Assembly: GCA_965658745.1 (NCBI GenBank)
Contig: CBFHTK010000003.1
Location: 248,001 to 312,000 of the forward strand
Direction: 5' to 3'
Origin: JAHDFB01 sp965658745
GTDB taxonomy: Bacteria; Bacteroidota; Bacteroidia; Chitinophagales; Saprospiraceae
DNA length: 64,000 nt
The notes beneath the pieces are model-generated. The model saw nothing but the letters and a program-made list of their open reading frames with translations, was not told the DNA's origin and searched no databases. Both the position numbers and the translations under genes were made by a program. Of this stretch, positions 53,301 to 61,783 are shown piece after piece (the stretch's first letter is position 1; every line of letters begins with the position of its first letter).

Positions 53301-53480
53301 GGTGTAGCTTACAATAGCTTCTCAGATTTCGAAGCGACAATAGCACCGTATTTAACGATGAGCACTGGAATTGGGGCAAGGATAAATGCATTCGGTGCTT
53401 TGATTGTTGAACCATATTATGCTTACTTACCAAGGGAAAGTCAGTGGGTGTGGGGTTTTAATTTAATTCCTGGGTGGTAA
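50385..53480 (+). CDS. Peptidase MA-like / TolB-type propeller / outer-membrane barrel protein
   Basis: A 1031-residue exported protein. The signal peptide (about 1-24, ending LSAQ) is followed by a gluzincin-type zinc peptidase domain (about 25-270) with GHEMVHAF, in which His138, Glu139 and His142 form HExxH, and WMVEGLAEYLS with Glu169/Glu173 as third ligand. A TolB/WD40-like beta-propeller (about 280-580) follows, with repeats such as WNPDGKSIVFTG, FNQDGSKLLYS and WDDEGNIIFLS. The last about 390 residues look like a BamA/Omp85-type barrel with QGFVRGYGSAFS and a Trp-terminated strand (WVWGFNLIPGW). The role is unknown. Alternative reading: a lipoprotein-free outer-membrane translocation factor. 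Confidence 0.82.
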   Translation: MKKYKISLLAFVLVCTLTPIMLSAQYFGQNKPRYSSFDFEIRQSDNFDVYHYLNNEDVVDDIALKSEQWYSMHKAILQDSFTRRNPIVLYNNHADFQQTNTISGSVGVGTGGVTEAFKNRVVFPLTFTNEQTNHVLGHEMVHAFQYNMILGTDSTGLSSLANLPLWMVEGLAEYLSKGKVDPFTAMWMRSSVLNDDIPTLRDLQNPKYFPYRYGQAFWAFVTSTYGDEVIRPLFLNTALYGFDQAISMTLSTSVRNLETLWAETLENHYRPYITRNSKIPGELISSGSNSGEMNVSPSISPNGKYMTYWSEKDVLGTSMYLAEVTSGDILRKITDVVRDGHLDAINFLEASGAWSRNSKEFAFVGIKKGRNVIIIKDVESGKTIDEISIKSVPSLTHLAWNPDGKSIVFTGLVQGQTDLYEYTFKNKRLRQLTNNPYSEIMAVFNQDGSKLLYSTDYKSMKFGRKYGRYSFDIAIMDMESLDVEVLDIFNGANNLNPNWDDEGNIIFLSNRDGYRNMYKYYPANEYLEQLTQLSTGISGITELAPAVSVSQRRDRIIYSVFDDFKYSIYRVNYSDLITREVDPNEVDFTAGMLPFENLQVTDAVNKNLQNQDKIRASKDNITLINRPYKPKFALDFIGGGAGVGVNNNTFGNNTGLAGGVQLLFSDQLGNNQIFSTLSLNGEIFDVGGQVSYLNRSKRIAYGFGISHVPLVTGFSEAPFLTQLPINNGQSTIEVVQQNLNLIRVFSDNVNAFLHLPFSRTLRLEGGISGGYQSFRWDEYRNYYQINAFGQYQQVARDRERIPTGDMIQFDQFYTLERGFQASANIALVGDNSIFGMTSPLRGHRFRLSVEQHVGINRYTAFLADARKYFWLKPLSFAIRGTTFNRIDLADDNNVYPFFIGQQGFVRGYGSAFSNFQQVAIRLEDKGISFGQVIGANMAMASGEIRLPLTGPRRLALIPTSLLMSDLVLFYDVGVAYNSFSDFEATIAPYLTMSTGIGARINAFGALIVEPYYAYLPRESQWVWGFNLIPGW

Positions 53481-53524
53481 AAGATCTAGTTGATTAACAT
53501 TATAATAATCAATCATTATTGCAT

Positions 53525-53532
53525 TACTTTTG
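53525..53532 (+). promoter_or_regulatory. Candidate -7 element TACTTTTG
   Basis: Exact TAnnTTTG 77 bases before the TrpF-like gene. Confidence 0.45.
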
Positions 53533-53608
53533 TGCTTTTTCGTCATCTTATATAACAAGCTTATAGCTTAATAGAGACGTCCACCTATAAGATTAAAATC
53601 ATTGTCAC

Positions 53609-54214
53609 GTGCTTAAGAAAAAAGTAATTGCTTCGTCAATCAATAATCTGACTGATGCTAGATATTTTGCAGGCTGGATGGTCGATTATATTATTTTTCA
53701 TACAGACCCCAAGCATCCTAATTATACAAACCCTCAAGAAATCGGTACGTTTCAGTCTTGGGTTGAAGGACCACAATACTTTTTCGACCTAGCAGATGAT
53801 CAGTTTGAGCAGTTAGAAAAAATACTCGTGGATTTAGGAGGACATGGAGTTTCCTTACCATACAATAAGAGGTCTCTGATTGCAAGTTCTGACGTCCAAG
53901 CTATAATGCATATGTCTCTAGAAACATTTACAGAGGGAGTAAGAACCAATACGCTTCAAGCAATCAATAGCATAGTTGTTATTGAGAATGTAGCCGATAT
54001 ATACAGCTTGATTGAAAAAGTAGAATCTTTAAAGTCTAGTTCAGAATATGAGGGTGAAATTTTCGTTGAGTTACCTCAAAATCCAATTTCAGAAGATTGG
54101 GTCCTAAATCCTGTAATTGATGGTTTCTTGATGCATGGAAGTCCTGAAGAAAAAGTAGGATTTAAATCTTTTGACGAGCTGGATGATATTTTTGAAATTT
54201 TGCAAGATTTCTAA
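53609..54214 (+). CDS. TrpF-like protein lacking the catalytic cysteine
   Basis: A 201-residue protein with the layout of phosphoribosylanthranilate isomerase. The N-terminal strand and loop KVIASSINNLTDARYFAGW replace the KICG-x-TxxxDA motif, and YIIFHTDPKHPNYTNP and FQSWVEGPQYFFD follow, as in TrpF-like proteins of this phylum. The catalytic Cys of KICG is Ser or Ala here and no His/Asp phosphate-loop signature is clear, so isomerase activity is unlikely. It starts with GTG. No trp genes adjoin it. Function unknown; the family link is moderate. Confidence 0.6.
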   Translation: MLKKKVIASSINNLTDARYFAGWMVDYIIFHTDPKHPNYTNPQEIGTFQSWVEGPQYFFDLADDQFEQLEKILVDLGGHGVSLPYNKRSLIASSDVQAIMHMSLETFTEGVRTNTLQAINSIVVIENVADIYSLIEKVESLKSSSEYEGEIFVELPQNPISEDWVLNPVIDGFLMHGSPEEKVGFKSFDELDDIFEILQDF

Positions 54215-54523
54215 AACAGCAAATAATTGATGCTTGAACTAAAATTCTGTTCGCGACTCAATTCTCACAAATCAATTCTCGTTTATTTGGCAAAAGCGTT
54301 CCCCGCGTTATTAAAATACGGCATATTACAAGGTTGACAACACGACAGATCTATCAAAATATGGCACAACTGTATTCTTGACGACAAGTAAAAACAAGCG
54401 TTTCACACCGTAAATTTACATATACAATAATTCGTAATTTGACCGACTCATAAAATATTATATTTTTGCCGAGCAAGCAAAGGTTAGCACGTGCTGACCC
54501 TATTTAAACTCTAAACGATAATT
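54215..54523 (+). promoter_or_regulatory. Upstream region of the Omp28-like gene with a perfect promoter
   Basis: 309 bases with no gene. The promoter is TTG at 54439-54441 and TATTTTTG at 54461-54468, separated by exactly 19 bases, which is the Bacteroidota consensus. Transcription would start near 54475, giving a leader of about 50 bases. Confidence 0.75.
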
Positions 54524-56388
54524 ATGAAAAAAAATTTACTAGTATTTGTATTTGCTCTTGTTTTAACGATGACAGTAAATGCGCAAACATTATTCGAACA
54601 TGATTTCGAAGATGGCTTTGGTGATATTATTCTTGTTGACAATGATGGAAATACACCAGCTGGAAATGTATCTACTTATGTAGACGCTTGGAATTTGCGT
54701 GATGCTGATTTTGGACAAGCGGCAATTTCAAACTCATGGTACGCTCCAGCTGCAGCTGCAGACGACTGGATGATTTTACCAGAAATAGATATACCTGAAG
54801 CAGGTTTCTCATTTCTCTTCGACGTAAGAGCTGTAGATCCAAACTATGCAGATGGATATGAAGTATTAGTTTCAACTACAGATACTGAACTTGAAAGCTT
54901 CACGTCTCTATTTTCTACAGGAGGTGAATCGACTGCATGGGTTAAAAGATCTGTTTCATTAGATGACTACGCTGGTGAGAAAATATATTTAGCTATTAGA
55001 AACAATAGTTTTGACAAATTCTTATTAATTGTTGACAATCTTTTAGTTGTAAAGTTAGCAGAGAAAGATATTGCTGCAGATAGATTAACTAATAAGAGAT
55101 GGAATTTAGTTAATGATGTAGTTTATCCAACTTTCACTTTGGAAAATAAAGGTTCAGAAACAATCAATTCAGTTGATGTAGAATATACNNNNNNNNNNNN
55201 NNNNNNNNNNNNNNNNNNNNNNNNNNNNNNNNNNNNNNNNNNNNNNNNNNNNNNNNNNNNNNNNNNNNNNNNNNNNNNNNNNNNNNTATAACATTTGAAT
55301 TCTCTAATCCAAATGGTGGAGCAGATACTGATGATACTGACAACATGGGAGCAGGACCAATCAATGCATTGTCTGAATTGCCATCTAGAAAAGTTGTAGG
55401 TGAAGAAGGAACAGGAACATGGTGTCCTTGGTGCCCTAGAGGAGAGGTTTTCTTAAATGCTGCTATTGAAGACAATCCCGATGACTTTATCGGAATCGCT
55501 GTTCACAATGGTGACCCAATGACTGTGGCTGAATATGATGACGAAATTGGATTTTCTGCTTACCCTTCTCTTCACCTAAACAGAGAAATAAGAAATATCG
55601 ATCCATCTGAAATTCCAGATTTTTTCCTAGAAGCAAAAAATACTGTAGTTCCTTTCGAAGCAGGTATGGAATTGACATTTGATCCAGTAACAAGAGCGTT
55701 AACTGTAGTAGCTAAGGCAATGCCAATGACTACTATTAATGGAGGAGATTTCAGATTTTCATTGATACTTCTAGAAGATGGACTTACCGGTACAGGAGGA
55801 AACTGGGCTCAAGCAAATGCTTACGCTGGTGGCGCAAATGGCCCAATGGGAGGGTATGAAAGTCTTCCAAATCCAGTACCTGCCTCGCAAATGGTTTATG
55901 ACCACGTTGGTAGAGTTTTAGTAGATGGTTTTTATGGTGTTGAAGGTTCAATTGCAACTTCATTAGTAGCAGGCGAAGAAATCACACACACATTTGAATA
56001 TACAATTCCTGAATCTATGGATCCTAATCTAATGGATGCTGTCGTATTGATTCTTGAAAATGAAACTGGTGTTATTTTAAATGCGGACAAAGAAGATGTA
56101 CAAATGTTTGTAAACACAAACGAAACGCTTTCAGAAATTGCATCTAGCATTTATCCAAACCCAGCTTCAGATATTGCTCAAGTTGAGTTGAATCTAGAAG
56201 AAGCAACTGAAGTGAATATTTCAATTATTGATGTAACAGGTAAAGTAATCGCAAGTCGTGATTACGGAACTGTACAAGGAAATCAAATATTCCCTATTCA
56301 AGTTGCTAATTTCACAAATGGAATGTACATGGTACACATAACTACTGAAAACGGTGTGTCTACACAAAGATTGATGGTGACAAAGTAA
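54524..56388 (+). CDS. Omp28-like T9SS type A secreted protein (interrupted by an assembly gap)
   Basis: One secreted protein of about 620 residues, interrupted by 98 N. Before the gap: signal peptide (MKKNLLVFVFALVLTMTVNA) and a choice-of-anchor/cleaved-adhesin-like domain (FEHDFEDGFGDIILVD, WYAPAAAADDWMILPEIDI). After the gap the frame shifts: the continuation reads ITFEFSNPNGGAD from 55288. It leads to an Omp28-related thioredoxin-like domain with GTGTWCPWCPRGEVF, carrying a CxxC, and AVHNGDPMTVAEYDD. The C-terminus is a T9SS type A sorting domain (IYPNPASDIAQVELNL, DVTGKVIASRDY, NGMYMVHITT and VSTQRLMVTK). The stop at 55291 in the first frame is an artefact of the gap length. Confidence 0.8.
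55189..55286. other. Assembly gap (98 N) inside the Omp28-like gene
   Basis: Run of N. The flanking frames are out of register by two bases, so the estimated gap length is wrong. Confidence 0.99.
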
Positions 56389-56414
56389 TTATTACTTTTT
56401 CCGAGAATATATTG

Positions 56415-56445
56415 GAGCTTCTGCAATTGCAGGAGCTCTTTTTTT
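56415..56445 (+). terminator. Rho-independent terminator after the Omp28-like gene
   Basis: GAGCT (56415-56419) with AGCTC (56434-56438) around a CTGCAATTGCAG palindrome, followed by a run of T. Confidence 0.75.
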
Positions 56446-56807
56446 ATGTCAGCACCCCATATTGTGAAATATAGTCTCCCAACCTTCTATATGAAGATTC
56501 TAGACATTTTAACTATCTGCGTTTGTAACGTCAAATCATTTTGTTACATCTATAGAACCACTGAATTAACGTCCTCGGATAGAGCTTTTATAATTTAAGG
56601 CAATCATATCTCCTATCATGTATAACAGTAAAGGTTTGAAATTAGAAACTTCAAAGAGCCGTTAGATCTAAATAGCATCAAATATGAAATGAGTTGATTT
56701 TGAATTTAGAATCTTTAAAATGGCGGTGTTATAATATAAATTGTGCGAAATTTTAACTGTTTTTCAAGCAGTTACAAAAAAATAATTGAAAATAAATCTA
56801 AAAAAGT

Positions 56808-56839
56808 TTGTAGAGAAGCAGAAAAGAAAGCTATTTTTG
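56808..56839 (+). promoter_or_regulatory. rplM-rpsI operon promoter
   Basis: TTG-N21-TATTTTTG in a strongly AT-rich context, about 92 bases before the rplM start. Confidence 0.65.
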
Positions 56840-56930
56840 CGTCCGCTTTGAGATTCCGGGAGAAATTCCATTTTGAATTTCAAAAAGAATTAACAAGAAA
56901 TAATTTTTATAAATTTTTAAAATACTTAAC

Positions 56931-57374
56931 GTGGATACTTTAAGTTACAAAACAAAATCAGCTAAACCAGCGGAAGTAAATCGCAATTGGTTTGTTGTGG
57001 ATGTAGAAGGTGAAGTAGTAGGAAGAGTAGCTTCCAAAATTGCCGCTGTTCTACGAGGCAAGCATAAAGCTTCATACACACCTCATGTTGATACTGGAGA
57101 TTATGTTGTAGTTATCAATGCTGACAAAATCCGATTTACAGGAAATAAAATGGCTGACAAAGTGTACTTGACGTACTCTGGCTATCCAGGAGGTCAAAAA
57201 GCTCGTACAGCTGCAAATTTAATGGCTAAAAAGCCAACTGCTATCGTTGAAAAGGCAGTTAAAGGTATGCTTCCAAAAAATACTTTAGGAAGAGCTATGT
57301 ACAAAAAACTATTTGTTTACGAAGGAGCTGAGCACCCACATGCTGCACAGAAACCTGAAGCTTTTAAATTTTAA
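56931..57374 (+). CDS. rplM: 50S ribosomal protein L13
   Basis: A 147-residue ribosomal protein. MDTLSYKTKSAKPAEVNRNW opens as in other Bacteroidota L13, with VVGRVASKIAAVLRGKHK, DTGDYVVVINADKI, GYPGGQKA and GMLPKNTLGRAMYKKLFVY. The start is GTG. It is the first gene of rplM-rpsI, with rpsB and tsf following. Confidence 0.97.
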   Translation: MDTLSYKTKSAKPAEVNRNWFVVDVEGEVVGRVASKIAAVLRGKHKASYTPHVDTGDYVVVINADKIRFTGNKMADKVYLTYSGYPGGQKARTAANLMAKKPTAIVEKAVKGMLPKNTLGRAMYKKLFVYEGAEHPHAAQKPEAFKF

Positions 57375-57393
57375 GCGATAAAATAAGAATAAT

Positions 57394-57780
57394 ATGGAGT
57401 CTATAAATGCTATAGGAAGAAGAAAAGCCTCTGTTGCTCGTGTTTATCTTTCCAAAGGAAAAGGTAATATCGTGGTAAACGGAAAGGATTATAAAGCTTA
57501 TTTCCCTCAGTCTAATATTAGCGGAAAGCTCGTAGAGCCTTTTTCTACTTTAGGTATCGAAGGAGAATATGATGCAACAATTAATGTTAATGGTGGTGGA
57601 TTCAAAGGACAAGCTGAAGCTATCAGAATGGGTATCTCAAGAGCTCTAGTGAAAATCAGTGAAGACAATCGTTCTCCACTAAAAGCACGGAAGTTCCTTA
57701 TGCGTGATGCAAGAGTTGTTGAACGTAAAAAATACGGTAAACCAAAAGCGAGAAAGAGCTTCCAGTTCTCAAAACGTTAA
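57394..57780 (+). CDS. rpsI: 30S ribosomal protein S9
   Basis: A 128-residue ribosomal protein with INAIGRRKASVARVYLSKGK, NVNGGGFKGQAEAIRMGISR and the basic tail KKYGKPKARKSFQFSKR that reaches the P-site tRNA. It is 19 bases after rplM. Confidence 0.97.
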   Translation: MESINAIGRRKASVARVYLSKGKGNIVVNGKDYKAYFPQSNISGKLVEPFSTLGIEGEYDATINVNGGGFKGQAEAIRMGISRALVKISEDNRSPLKARKFLMRDARVVERKKYGKPKARKSFQFSKR

Positions 57781-57851
57781 TTATTTTGTTCGCTTTGGGC
57801 AGAATATGTCACAAGGCTTTTTATTCAAGAATCTTATAAAACTAAAATATA

Positions 57852-58565
57852 ATGGCTACACCTTCATATAAAGAAATGTTGGACGCTGGTGTACACTTTG
57901 GTCACCTGAAAAGAAAATGGAATCCTAAAATGCTTCCATATATCTTCAACGAAACTAAAGGTATACACATCATCGATTTAAATCGCACAACTGAATGCTT
58001 AATTGAAGCAGGAAATGCGGCAAAGTCAATGGCTAAAGCTGGAAAGAAAATTCTTTTCGTTGCTACAAAAAAACAAGCGAGAGATATTGTTGCTGATGCA
58101 GCTAAATCCGTAAACATGCCTTACGTAGTTGACAGATGGCTAGGTGGTATGATTACAAACTTCTCAACTATTCGTCGTTCTGTAAAGAAGATGCAAAATA
58201 TCGAGAAGATGCTAGATGATGGTTCTTTGACAAGTGTTACTAAGAAAGAGCGATTGATGTTGACACGTGAGCACGCTAAATTGAATAGAGTATTAGGTGG
58301 AATTAGCAATCTTAATAGATTACCACAAGCTCTATTTGTTATCGATATTCACCATGAGCACTTAGCAATTGCAGAAGCTAGAAAACTTGGTCTTAAGACT
58401 CTAGCTATGGTTGATACAAATTCAGATCCAAATAAAGTTGATTTTGCAATTCCTGCTAATGACGATGCATCTAAATCAATCAAAATTGTTGCAGACTATA
58501 TTGCTAGTCAGATCAAAGAAGGATTGGAAGAGCGTAAATCAGCTAAAGAAGAAGTAAAAGCTTAA
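57852..58565 (+). CDS. rpsB: 30S ribosomal protein S2
   Basis: A 237-residue ribosomal protein with MLDAGVHFGHLKRKWNPKM, YIFNETKGIHIIDLNRT, VDRWLGGMITNFSTIR and IAEARKLGLKTLAMVDTNSD. A 71-base gap separates it from rpsI, with an AT-rich TTATTTTG that is only a weak promoter candidate. Confidence 0.97.
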   Translation: MATPSYKEMLDAGVHFGHLKRKWNPKMLPYIFNETKGIHIIDLNRTTECLIEAGNAAKSMAKAGKKILFVATKKQARDIVADAAKSVNMPYVVDRWLGGMITNFSTIRRSVKKMQNIEKMLDDGSLTSVTKKERLMLTREHAKLNRVLGGISNLNRLPQALFVIDIHHEHLAIAEARKLGLKTLAMVDTNSDPNKVDFAIPANDDASKSIKIVADYIASQIKEGLEERKSAKEEVKA

Positions 58566-58669
58566 GATCAAGTTGTTCTTAACTTGAACTCTTTAAAGAG
58601 TAGTATCGATGTCAAATCGATAGACTACATGAGTAATCAATTTTAAAAAACATAATAAAACGTATAATA

Positions 58670-59497
58670 ATGGCAATATCAGCTTCTGATGTAAAAGCAC
58701 TTCGTGATAAGACGGGTGCCGGAATGATGGACTGTAAAAAAGCGCTTTCTGAAGCAAACGGTGACATCGAAAAAGCTATTGAAATATTAAGAAAAAAAGG
58801 GCAGAAACTTTCTGAGAAAAGAGCAGATCGTGAAGCTAACGAAGGTGTTGTGATGGCTTTAGTATCTGATGATCAGAAAAAGGGTATCGTTGTAAAAGTT
58901 TCATGTGAAACTGACTTCGTCGCTAAAAATGATGACTTCGTTGCTTTCGCTCGAAAAATTGCAGATATAGCACTCCAAACTTTCCCAGCTTCTAGAGAAG
59001 AAATGCTTGCTCAAAAGTTTGACAATATCACTGTTGGTGAAAAAATAACTGAACAAGTTGGAGTTATCGGTGAGAAAGTAGAACTTACTGATTACGAAAG
59101 ACTTGAAGGAGAGATGATTGTACCTTATATCCACATGGGATATAGAGCAGGCGTAATCGTTTCTCTAAACCAGACAGGTGATGATGCAAATGAAGCAGGA
59201 AAAAACGTAGCTATGCAAGTAGCAGCTATGAAGCCTATCGCTTTGGATAAAGACGGTGTCGATTCTTCTGTTGTAGAAAAGGAAATCGAAATCGGAAAAG
59301 AAGTTGCTCGTAAAGAAGGTAAGCCTGAAGCTATGCTAGATAGAATTGCTCAAGGTAAACTTGGTAAATTCTTCCGTGAAAACACGCTTTTAAATCAGTC
59401 TTACGTGAAGGATAATAAGACTTCAGTTAGAGACTACTTGAATAGTGTAAATAGCGGTTTAACTGCAACTGACTTCAAACACGTTAAATTAGGATAG
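58670..59497 (+). CDS. tsf: Elongation factor Ts
   Basis: The 275-residue guanine-nucleotide exchange factor for EF-Tu. It has the N-terminal UBA-like domain VKALRDKTGAGMMDCKKALS, the TDFVAKN core motif and the C-terminal KFFRENTLLNQSYVKDN. It ends the rplM-rpsI-rpsB-tsf cluster before a strong terminator. Confidence 0.97.
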   Translation: MAISASDVKALRDKTGAGMMDCKKALSEANGDIEKAIEILRKKGQKLSEKRADREANEGVVMALVSDDQKKGIVVKVSCETDFVAKNDDFVAFARKIADIALQTFPASREEMLAQKFDNITVGEKITEQVGVIGEKVELTDYERLEGEMIVPYIHMGYRAGVIVSLNQTGDDANEAGKNVAMQVAAMKPIALDKDGVDSSVVEKEIEIGKEVARKEGKPEAMLDRIAQGKLGKFFRENTLLNQSYVKDNKTSVRDYLNSVNSGLTATDFKHVKLG

Positions 59498-59516
59498 ACA
59501 AGATCTATTTCGAAAT

Positions 59517-59557
59517 AAAAAAGCCGATTGTGACTTCATGTTGCAATCGGCTTTTTT
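59517..59557 (+). terminator. Strong Rho-independent terminator after tsf
   Basis: A 10-bp perfect stem AAGCCGATTG (59521-59530) with CAATCGGCTT (59544-59553), with A-tract and T-tract flanks, so it may work in both directions. Confidence 0.9.
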
Positions 59558-59721
59558 AATTTGGTGGTGGATAGAATGAAGCTTTATTGCCTTTCTTCAA
59601 ACTTCCATATGCGCTTCTTATAAATTCGTCACTAATCGCCATAAGATATGCGTCAAAAAACTATCTTTAGCTTTTGATTTAGGGGTCCTAGGTCAGTTTG
59701 AACTAATCAAATACAAACTAT

Positions 59722-61146
59722 ATGGAGTGCATCAGCATTTTTGATATGCTCAAGATAGGAATTGGTCCATCCAGCTCTCACACACTCGGTCCTTGGAGAG
59801 CTGGCCTCAGGTGGCTTGAAAAGCTAGAATCCAAAGGTCACCTTGGAAATATTGAATCTATTAGAGTTGATTTATTTGGTTCCTTGTCACTCACTGGAAA
59901 AGGACATGCTACAGACATTGCACTTATGATGGGTTTATGTGGCTACGATCCCACCACAGTGGCAATTGAAAAAGTCTCAGAGATAGTCGAAGAAATAAAT
60001 ACCACAAAAAATCTTCCGCTCGGAGGTAAGTACAATCTTCAGTTCGACCCTTCATTTCATATTGTTTTTAAAAGGAAGTTTCATCCTTTCCATCCAAATG
60101 CCATGACTTTTCATGCAACCCTTTCTTCTGGAAAGATGACTAGAGACAGCTATTTTTCGATAGGAGGTGGCTTTGTTGTCCAGAAAGAACGAAAGCGTAA
60201 AAAACGTAAAGCGGCAATTTTTCATACCTACCCTTATCCTATACAGCATGCAACAGAGCTTTTGGAATTTTGTAATGAGCAAAATATGTCGATAGCTCAA
60301 GTTGTTCTTCAAAATGAATTAACCTTACGAAGTCAAGAACAGATTGATAGTGAAATAGCTGAAGTTTGGGACGTGATGTTAGAGTCTATGTATATCGGTT
60401 GTCATACTGAAGGAAATCTACCCGGCGGACTAAATGTGAGAAGAAGGGCATTTGATTCACATGAGCGCTTAATGCCTAAGAAAGATTATTCGAACAAATA
60501 CGAGTGGATTACGGAGATTAGAAAAACAGAAGTAAAGTTCAGACAAATACTGAAATGGGTTTCTTGTTTAGCTCTGGCGGTTAATGAAGTTAACGCATCA
60601 TTGGGTAGAGTTGTAACAGCTCCAACCAATGGAAGTGCCGGAGTAATACCAGCCGTCATGATGTACTACATGGTCATTGAAAATCACCATGCTAATATGG
60701 AGCATGTAAAACGATTCATGCTAGTTGCAGGAGAAATAGGAAGCTTATTCAAAAAAGGTGCAACTATATCTGCTGCCTTGGGTGGTTGCCAAGCTGAAAT
60801 TGGCGTATCTTCTGCTATGGCTGCTGGAGCGTTGACTGAGCTTATGGGAGGAACTCCCGAACAAGTCCTCATGGCCAGTGAAATTGCAATGGAGCATCAT
60901 CTAGGTTTAACTTGTGACCCGATTGCAGGCTTAGTTCAGATTCCATGTATCGAACGAAACGCGATGGGAGCCATTAAAGCAATAAATGCTTGTGAAATGG
61001 CGCTCGATACAGATGCAAAAAATGCCAAAGTGCCACTTGATAAAGTGATTGCAACAATGTGGGAAACTGCACAAGATATGCACAACAAATACAAAGAAAC
61101 GAGTGAGGGTGGCTTGGCAGTCAAGGTTAATGTTAGTGATTGCTAA
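59722..61146 (+). CDS. sdaA: L-serine ammonia-lyase, iron-sulfur type
   Basis: Deaminates L-serine to pyruvate using a [4Fe-4S] cluster. The 474-residue single chain has the beta domain first (IFDMLKIGIGPSSSHTLGPW, SLTGKGHATDIALMMGL) and the alpha domain after (APTNGSAGVIPAVMMYY, ALGGCQAEIGVSSAMAAGAL, LTCDPIAGLVQIPCIERNA with cluster cysteines). It is monocistronic, after the tsf terminator and convergent with a small secreted protein. Confidence 0.95.
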   Translation: MECISIFDMLKIGIGPSSSHTLGPWRAGLRWLEKLESKGHLGNIESIRVDLFGSLSLTGKGHATDIALMMGLCGYDPTTVAIEKVSEIVEEINTTKNLPLGGKYNLQFDPSFHIVFKRKFHPFHPNAMTFHATLSSGKMTRDSYFSIGGGFVVQKERKRKKRKAAIFHTYPYPIQHATELLEFCNEQNMSIAQVVLQNELTLRSQEQIDSEIAEVWDVMLESMYIGCHTEGNLPGGLNVRRRAFDSHERLMPKKDYSNKYEWITEIRKTEVKFRQILKWVSCLALAVNEVNASLGRVVTAPTNGSAGVIPAVMMYYMVIENHHANMEHVKRFMLVAGEIGSLFKKGATISAALGGCQAEIGVSSAMAAGALTELMGGTPEQVLMASEIAMEHHLGLTCDPIAGLVQIPCIERNAMGAIKAINACEMALDTDAKNAKVPLDKVIATMWETAQDMHNKYKETSEGGLAVKVNVSDC

Positions 61147-61156
61147 ATCATCTCAA

Positions 61157-61699
61157 TTATTCAACAATAGCAACAGCTTCGATAACAACTCTTAAACTTT
61201 TAAGGTCGTTTGGGCTTTCAATGCCAAAGTAAATTGTTTCTTGTCCTCGATCTTTTAAATGAAAGTAGGATGTTTTTGATTTAGTACTGATAGATTTCTC
61301 GTAGTGTTCAAAATATCCACAGTTATTAAATGACTCTATATGCTTCTTGGAAGGTATAATGTAAAAATTAAATTCTCTATTGGACTTTGAAGGAACTAAA
61401 TAGTCAGCAATCTTTGAGGGTTCATACTTTTCACTCAGCAAGGATACTTCATTAAGTAAAGCCTTTGACGGAGACTTTGCTTCTGCCCTGTCAGCTACAT
61501 TTACAGAGTAAATCAATCCAGTACAAGTTTTTGGTATTTCAAGAGGAACATATGCCTTATTGTTACACTTTAATGTATTTAGTGTAGCGTCAATGACTAT
61601 GACTTCAGGTTTATCAAAAATTTCAACAAATGAACTTAAAGAACTGAAACTCAGAAAAATGATGGTTGCTGAGATAAAAAAAATCGTGCTTGCTTTCAT
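61157..61699 (-). CDS. Hypothetical exported protein
   Basis: A 180-residue protein starting at the ATG at 61699 (MKASTIFFISATIIFLSFSS, a signal peptide or membrane anchor). It has three or four cysteines in the mature part and no recognisable domain. An open frame continues upstream to 61900, but that part translates the intergenic repeat and has no signal peptide in front, so it is rejected. Confidence 0.6.
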   Translation of the reverse strand: MKASTIFFISATIIFLSFSSLSSFVEIFDKPEVIVIDATLNTLKCNNKAYVPLEIPKTCTGLIYSVNVADRAEAKSPSKALLNEVSLLSEKYEPSKIADYLVPSKSNREFNFYIIPSKKHIESFNNCGYFEHYEKSISTKSKTSYFHLKDRGQETIYFGIESPNDLKSLRVVIEAVAIVE

Positions 61700-61783
61700 G
61701 ATCTTGTGTTTTGCGCAACTAAAAGTACAAAGGATAAGACGCACTTTCCTAGGCCATAAGGTAAATGAGTTCTTTTTCCAATT

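Larger units (their letters stand above)
56389..56930 (+). promoter_or_regulatory. Upstream region of the rplM operon
   Basis: 542 bases holding the terminator of the previous gene and, near its end, the promoter at 56808-56839. The promoter has TTG at 56808-56810, a 21-base spacer and TATTTTTG at 56832-56839. A 66-codon open frame at 56743-56943 begins upstream of the predicted transcript start and is rejected. The leader of about 85 bases before rplM is a possible site for ribosomal-protein autoregulation; no structure was proven. Confidence 0.55.

Noticed and set aside
55345..56388. Separate gene starting at ATG 55345
   Set aside because: The same frame is open from 55288 right after the gap, has no signal peptide, and the T9SS sorting domain requires export, so it is the 3' part of the gene starting at 54524.
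56743..56943. 66-codon open frame upstream of rplM
   Set aside because: It contains the rplM operon promoter (56808-56839), overlaps the rplM start, and its product looks like translated AT-rich leader sequence.
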